Assembly: GCA_009889515.1 (NCBI GenBank)
Contig: WUQR01000139.1
Span: forward strand, 1,198,377-1,262,376
Direction of reading: 5' to 3'
DNA: 64,000 nucleotides
Source: Nitrososphaerota archaeon
Lineage (GTDB): Archaea; Thermoproteota; Nitrososphaeria_A; Caldarchaeales; Calditenuaceae
Positions 59,965-64,000 of this stretch are shown here, piece by piece; position 1 is the first letter of the stretch; every line of letters starts with the position of its first letter. A model generated the notes under the pieces. The model was not told where the DNA came from, ran no database searches, and saw only the letters and a program-made list of their open reading frames with translations. Position numbers and translations under genes: made by a program.

Positions 59965-60879
59965 TCAGCCGCCCGAGATGGAGGGTGCCACCTCGCCCAT
60001 GAACCTCCTCATATTCTCGATGTAGGCTTTTGCGGGCAAGTCTCCTAGATATAGGACGAGATGACTTGCACCAAGCCGCACATATTCAGATAGCTGCTCT
60101 GCAACCTCACCTGCGCCGCCACCCAATATGAAACGCCTATCCCCCAACGGCGAGGTATATTCCCTAGGCCCTCTACCGCCGAGCTCGACCGTCAGCCTAG
60201 CAGAGAATACGAAGCCTTGCTTCGCCCTACCCGCAGCGCCCCTCACCATCTCCCCAAAATCGCTCGGATGCATACCTGTGACATGCCATCCATCGGCAAG
60301 CCTCAAGGCCCTCTCCAGCGCGGCCCTACTGTTGCCTCCAAGCCAGATGGGTGGTCCGCCTCGTTGCGCCGGCAGAGGCTCAAAGACCGCATCCTCAACT
60401 CTATAAAACTCTCCCACGAAGACAGGCCTCTCACTGCTCCACAGAGTCCTCATCAGCTTAATCGACTCCTCCTCAATCCTGCCGCGCCTCTTGAAATCTG
60501 CTCCGAGGTTTCTGAACTCCTGCCGGTTCCAGCCTACACCCAGACCCACTATCAGCCTGCCTCCGGTGAGGGAGTCGATGGTTGCGAGCTGCTTAGCCGT
60601 TAGGACAGTATTTCTCATGGGGATGACTATGATGGAGGTCCCTATCTTTATCTGCTCGGTGACTGAGCCTATCGCCGCGAGGACGGCAATGCTCTCGTAT
60701 ATTCGCCCATAGGGATAGTAGTTGGACGTGTCGATGACTACGTGGTCTGTTGTCCAGATCGAGTCGTATCCAATCTCCTCCGCTGCCCTCGCAACGCTGT
60801 AGACGGAGTCTGGAGACAGGTTGCGTCCGAAGTGAGGTATAGCTATTCCGAGAAGTGGACGAGCCACAACACCAATCAC
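59965..60879 (-). CDS. Luciferase-like monooxygenase / F420-dependent oxidoreductase
   Basis: The 304-residue protein belongs to the LLM family: FGRNLSPDSVYSVARAAEEIGYDSIWTTDHV, SIIVIPMRNTVLTAKQLATIDSLTGGRLIVGLGVGWNRQEF, and PPIWLGGNSRAALERALRLADGWHVTG. In archaea many members use coenzyme F420. Bacterial-type flavin use is also possible. The gene is convergent with the Lrp gene, 9 bases apart, and co-directional with aIF5B. Substrate is unknown. Confidence 0.85.
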   Translation of the reverse strand: MIGVVARPLLGIAIPHFGRNLSPDSVYSVARAAEEIGYDSIWTTDHVVIDTSNYYPYGRIYESIAVLAAIGSVTEQIKIGTSIIVIPMRNTVLTAKQLATIDSLTGGRLIVGLGVGWNRQEFRNLGADFKRRGRIEEESIKLMRTLWSSERPVFVGEFYRVEDAVFEPLPAQRGGPPIWLGGNSRAALERALRLADGWHVTGMHPSDFGEMVRGAAGRAKQGFVFSARLTVELGGRGPREYTSPLGDRRFILGGGAGEVAEQLSEYVRLGASHLVLYLGDLPAKAYIENMRRFMGEVAPSISGG

Positions 60880-60916
60880 ACCTTCCCCACTATTTACATT
60901 TTGGCCGCGGGTCTTA

Positions 60917-62737
60917 CTACATCGCCCAGAGGGGGTTGGTCTTCCTCTTAATCTCCACTATCTCATTCAGCGCGGATTTTGCATCCTCACTGAGTCTGTC
61001 TTGGAAGGTGGTTAAGAGGAGGCGGGCATCACTCTCGGGGATTGCGACGTATAGTGTCTCGCCCTCCTTTATGTGCCTCCCAACAACCGGCTCCCTCATC
61101 GAGATGGCCACCTTCTCCCCGGCAGAGGCGACGGCCACCGGCCGCCCCATGTTCTGAAGCTGTGTGACAACTCCAACAACCCGGCCCGACGAGTTCATAA
61201 GGCTGACGTGGGGTGTGAGCTGGCCCGAGAGAACCTCGACGCCGAATATCGCCGGATTACTCCTCCTGAACACGAGACCTTCCAAGACCCTGATCTTAGC
61301 CGGCTTGACAAGCCTCTCGAAGCTGGCCCTCGCTCTCTCCTCGCGAGTCGTGGTAACCCACTGTAGATACTCGTCGACCAGTCTGAAGAGGACCTCGCCC
61401 CTGAATATCCTGACTCCCCGGCTTGCGGCTTCCGCCTCCAGCTCCTTAGGAACATCGACGTTGAATGCCAGTATCACGCCCAGGAACTCGTCCTTCAGCT
61501 TAACCGCGGCGGACTCCATCACATCCCTCTTCGAGACATCGCCGATGTCGGCAGACCTTATCGGGACACCCTTCTCCCTAAGATAGTTCACCATCGCCTC
61601 CAGCGTCCCCAAGGTGTCTGCCTTCACAACCACCCCTATCTTGTCCGTCCTGACTACGAACTCCCCAACCTCGCTCTGCAGCCTAGCGAAGACCTGTTCA
61701 AGCATCTCCTCGCTTGAGACGACGTAGAGTGGTGAGCCGGGGACGGCTGCGTCTAGTCCCTCGCCGACAATCTTCACGCCTGCCGAGGCCCTGACCTCCT
61801 CCACATGCTTGAACCTGTCCCGCGGGTCTCTCATCTCGTCCAGCGGCTTAGGCATTAGAAGGGCTCTGACCCTCACTACCATCGGCCCATCCCTACCAAG
61901 CACGGCTATCCTATCCTCCACGCGTAGTATGCCGTCGCTTATCACGGCGTTGGCTGTGGCTCCAAGCCCCACCTCCTCTACCACCTCTAGGATGGCACCC
62001 TCAGCACCCTTTTCCTCTGCCTCTAGCTGCCTCGACATGTAGGCCTGGGCCAGCCCCAGAATCACCAGCAGTAGGTCGGCCACACCCTCGCCGGTCTTCG
62101 CGCTAACAGGCACAATAGCCACGGTCCTAGCAAAGTTTGTTATCCGCGTGTAGAGGTCTGACTGGAACCCGAGGTTTGAGAGCTGTCCCACAACACTGTA
62201 TATGCGGGTCTCTAGGGCCTCCCTGACCCTCGGAGACTGGTTGTTGAAGGCGTCTTTGAAGGGTGCGCCCTCGACAGGCTTCCACCCAGTTATCATGTCT
62301 ATCTTGTTGAGCGCGACCACGAAGGGTGTCTTCCTAGCCCTGAGGAGCTGGATGCTCTCAACCGTTTGCTCCTGGATACCTTGCATTACATCCACCACGA
62401 GGATGGCCATGTCCGCTATCGAGCCTCCCCTCTTCCTCAGGTTTGCGAAGACTTGGTGCCCGGGAGTGTCTATGAATAGGAGGCCGGGAACCTTTAGCTG
62501 GACCTTTACCTCCCCAAGCAGCCTCCTACAAGTCTCCAGCACAGCGTCCAGCGGGAAGTGGCTCGCACCTATGTGCTGGGTTATGCCGCCCGCCTCCCGC
62601 CTAGCGACCACCGTACCCCTCATCTTGTCAAGGAGGGAGGTTTTACCATGGTCCACATGCCCCAAGACCACGACAATCGGCTCCCTTATCCAGCCCATCT
62701 CCCCAGCACCCCCCACTCTGTATAACCCATTTTCCAC
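60917..62737 (-). CDS. infB: Translation initiation factor aIF5B (IF-2)
   Basis: The 606-residue GTPase is the archaeal eIF5B homologue: VVLGHVDHGKTSLLDKMRGT, EAGGITQHIGA, DTPGHQVFANLRKRGG, NKIDM, domains II (VLEVVEEVGLGATANAVISDGIL), III (VVVKADTLGTLEAMVNYL) and IV (VGVVTQLQNMGRPV with the helical linker). The factor helps subunit joining. The archaeal short form has no N-terminal extension, as here. ATG at 62737 gives a normal N terminus; Met14 just before the G domain is an alternative. Confidence 0.93.
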   Translation of the reverse strand: MENGLYRVGGAGEMGWIREPIVVVLGHVDHGKTSLLDKMRGTVVARREAGGITQHIGASHFPLDAVLETCRRLLGEVKVQLKVPGLLFIDTPGHQVFANLRKRGGSIADMAILVVDVMQGIQEQTVESIQLLRARKTPFVVALNKIDMITGWKPVEGAPFKDAFNNQSPRVREALETRIYSVVGQLSNLGFQSDLYTRITNFARTVAIVPVSAKTGEGVADLLLVILGLAQAYMSRQLEAEEKGAEGAILEVVEEVGLGATANAVISDGILRVEDRIAVLGRDGPMVVRVRALLMPKPLDEMRDPRDRFKHVEEVRASAGVKIVGEGLDAAVPGSPLYVVSSEEMLEQVFARLQSEVGEFVVRTDKIGVVVKADTLGTLEAMVNYLREKGVPIRSADIGDVSKRDVMESAAVKLKDEFLGVILAFNVDVPKELEAEAASRGVRIFRGEVLFRLVDEYLQWVTTTREERARASFERLVKPAKIRVLEGLVFRRSNPAIFGVEVLSGQLTPHVSLMNSSGRVVGVVTQLQNMGRPVAVASAGEKVAISMREPVVGRHIKEGETLYVAIPESDARLLLTTFQDRLSEDAKSALNEIVEIKRKTNPLWAM

Positions 62738-62815
62738 CCACGTAATTAACGATGCACCAGCCCCAGCTGGAGGAGCGGGCGCGGATTTATTGGGCCCAGA
62801 AGCGTATGCATAGCC

Positions 62816-63601
62816 ATGGTGCGGGTCTCGGAGAGGCTGGTCGAGGAGAAGGTGAAGGGCGACGAGGTTCTATCCACACTATACCGCGAACTGGAGGGTG
62901 ATGAGGAGCTTCAGACCGCCCTCAGGCTCTGTAACGACATGGTGGTCAAGCGGCTCTACTACAACGATCACGGCCCAATGCATGCCAAGATAGTAGCAGG
63001 CTCAGCACTAGAGATTCTAGACATACTGACTAGGAGGGGGTTGAGACCGATCACGGTCCAGCATGGCCTCAGCCACCGCGACGCCGCTATCGTTGTGCTG
63101 CTGGGCTCGTATCTTCACGATATAGGCAACATGATCCACAGAGAGATGCACCACATAACCGGAACATACATCGCCTCCGGAATCTTATCTAGGATACTGC
63201 CAAAATACTATCCAGACCTTAAGACACAGATGAGGATTAGGCAAGAGATACTACACTCAATACTTGCACACGATGATAACGTGCAGGCACTAAGCCTCGA
63301 GGCAGGGATAGTCAAGCTCGCTGACGGAACAGACATGGCTGAGGGAAGGGCCAGATACCCATACATGTATGGGAAGTCGGACATACATGCGTTCTCAGCC
63401 CTCGCAATAAGGTCGGTCGAGTTGAAGGAGGGCGACGACGTCCCACTCGTAGTCGAGGTGGACATGGTTAACGAAGCAGGAGTCTTCCAGGTGGAGGAGG
63501 TTTACGGCAAAAAGATAGCCACCTCAGGGCTGGACAGGTTCGTAACGGTAAGGCTACTACTCCGTGGAAAATACCTCAAAAGCTACAGCACCGCCGGATA
63601 G
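62816..63601 (+). CDS. HD-domain metal-dependent phosphohydrolase
   Basis: The 261-residue protein has the HD-type metal-binding pattern: His in YNDHGPMHAKIV, HD in LGSYLHDIGNMIHREMHH, then LHSILAHDD and VKLADGTDM with the final Asp. The catalytic HD, and a further His-rich part, indicate hydrolysis of a nucleotide or phosphoester. The C-terminal 70 residues (SVELKEGDDVPLVVEVDMVNEAG) form a strand-rich regulatory domain. The gene is divergent from aIF5B. Confidence 0.8.
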   Translation: MVRVSERLVEEKVKGDEVLSTLYRELEGDEELQTALRLCNDMVVKRLYYNDHGPMHAKIVAGSALEILDILTRRGLRPITVQHGLSHRDAAIVVLLGSYLHDIGNMIHREMHHITGTYIASGILSRILPKYYPDLKTQMRIRQEILHSILAHDDNVQALSLEAGIVKLADGTDMAEGRARYPYMYGKSDIHAFSALAIRSVELKEGDDVPLVVEVDMVNEAGVFQVEEVYGKKIATSGLDRFVTVRLLLRGKYLKSYSTAG

Positions 63602-63673
63602 CGCTGCAGTTGACCAACTATATATAATGCATACATGGATCTGTGAAAAATAATATTGCCTTACTCACAAACC

Positions 63674-63680
63674 TTTATAT
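63674..63680 (+). promoter_or_regulatory. TATA box of the family-5 solute-binding protein gene
   Basis: TTTATAT lies 28-34 bases before the ATG at 63708 and predicts a very short leader. Confidence 0.5.
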
Positions 63681-63707
63681 TGTAATGATAAGTCTCTAGG
63701 ACTCGCT

Positions 63708-64000
63708 ATGAAAAGGGAAGCGGCTATACTTTTGGCTGCCGCGTTCTTGCTACCCCTATTATTGACGACGGCGCAGGCACAGGAGATTCCGCGGGAAGAA
63801 ACAGTCTACCACTCATCTGACTGGGGGCCACCAAAGGGCTTCAACCCACTGCTACCATCATATGACTGGGGAACACTATACATGTATCCTCCACTCTTCT
63901 TATATAGTAGGTTCAGCGACGAGTGGATTCCCTTCATTGCTGAGAGTTATAGATGGGTTGACAAATACACGCTTGAGGTTAAGATCAGGCCCGAGGCTAG
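63708..64000 (+). CDS. Extracellular solute-binding protein, family 5 (peptide-type), N-terminal fragment
   Basis: A 97-residue fragment cut by the window end. It starts with MKREAAILLAAAFLLPLLL and TTAQAQ, a clear signal peptide, then EETVYHSSDWGPPKGFNPL, TLYMYPPLFLYS, IPFIAESYRWVDKYTLEVKIRPEA, which is the SBP family 5 start (oligopeptide, dipeptide and nickel binding proteins). The substrate is not known. Usually permease and ATPase genes follow. The NPL motif and ESYRWV pattern are well kept. Confidence 0.85.
   Translation, partial: MKREAAILLAAAFLLPLLLTTAQAQEIPREETVYHSSDWGPPKGFNPLLPSYDWGTLYMYPPLFLYSRFSDEWIPFIAESYRWVDKYTLEVKIRPEA

Noticed and set aside
1..64000. CRISPR arrays or cas genes
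   Set aside because: No regularly spaced repeats of 24-37 bases and no Cas protein motif were seen on reading through the window.

Overview
This window looks like the chromosome of a thermophilic archaeon of the Thermoproteota (TACK) side. The evidence is a set of archaeal/eukaryote-type information genes (aEF-2, aIF5B, ribosomal proteins S8e and S6e, SRP19, Gar1, RIO1 kinase, Alba, RtcA, an AlaX editing protein), a PAC2 protein, a DUF2070 membrane protein, a tRNA-Ser with an intron at the archaeal position, and many TATA boxes about 25 bases before start codons, which suggests leaderless transcripts. The mixture with CO-dehydrogenase accessory genes, a DUF4443 regulator and a divergent heme-copper enzyme resembles Caldarchaeales (Aigarchaeota) or deep Nitrososphaeria, but the phylum-level placement is an inference. 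Coding density is high, with many 4-base and larger overlaps.

Layout. 1-4235: fumarase fragment, MoeA, CoxE, CoxD and divergent CoxG. 4219-6857: Gar1-SRP19-S8e-RIO1-nitrilase. 6948-10379: an aminotransferase, then a membrane-bound winged-helix regulator divergent from Met-rich membrane proteins and a DUF411 protein (probable copper handling). 10441-16848: YciI-like, BP74-like, PyrD, DUF2070, Alba, PMT-like glycosyltransferase, RtcA. 16896-21765: a PadR-controlled ABC exporter meeting a second exporter operon end to end. 21771-31935: GNAT, aEF-2, Ldh2 dehydrogenase, an unknown protein, a large SF2 helicase, a methyltransferase, a DUF4443 regulator, Hsp20 and PAC2. 32010-34192: a two-subunit heme-copper enzyme with unusual metal ligands. 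34355-39777: ADP-forming acyl-CoA synthetase and a 2-oxoacid:ferredoxin oxidoreductase. 39933-45411: V4R-like protein, PLP decarboxylase, and a Tat-exported flavoprotein with its membrane cytochrome b. 45548-50049: tRNA-Arg, a broken LAGLIDADG endonuclease gene, GH38 mannosidase and two tRNA-Ser genes. 50257-55666: ASCH protein, GH172, AlaX, S6e, MFS transporter, and a GT4 gene with an apparent frameshift. 55730-64000: two-domain VOC dioxygenase, Mn/Zn-type ABC importer with an Lrp regulator, LLM oxidoreductase, aIF5B, HD hydrolase and the start of a family-5 solute-binding protein.

Physiology (inferred): a heterotrophic or mixotrophic thermophile that ferments or respires organic acids through ferredoxin-linked oxidoreductases and ADP-forming ligases, may use a molybdenum hydroxylase or CO dehydrogenase whose subunits lie elsewhere, and carries two unusual respiratory modules: a candidate nitric oxide reductase of the heme-copper superfamily and an extracytoplasmic flavin reductase of unknown substrate. 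The most notable points are the Asp-for-His and Asp-for-Tyr changes in the heme-copper enzyme, the loss of all three fumarate-reductase catalytic residues in the Tat flavoprotein, the membrane regulator with a Met/His-rich external loop beside Met-rich proteins, the TAG-split homing endonuclease, and a perfect inverted repeat over the PadR promoter.
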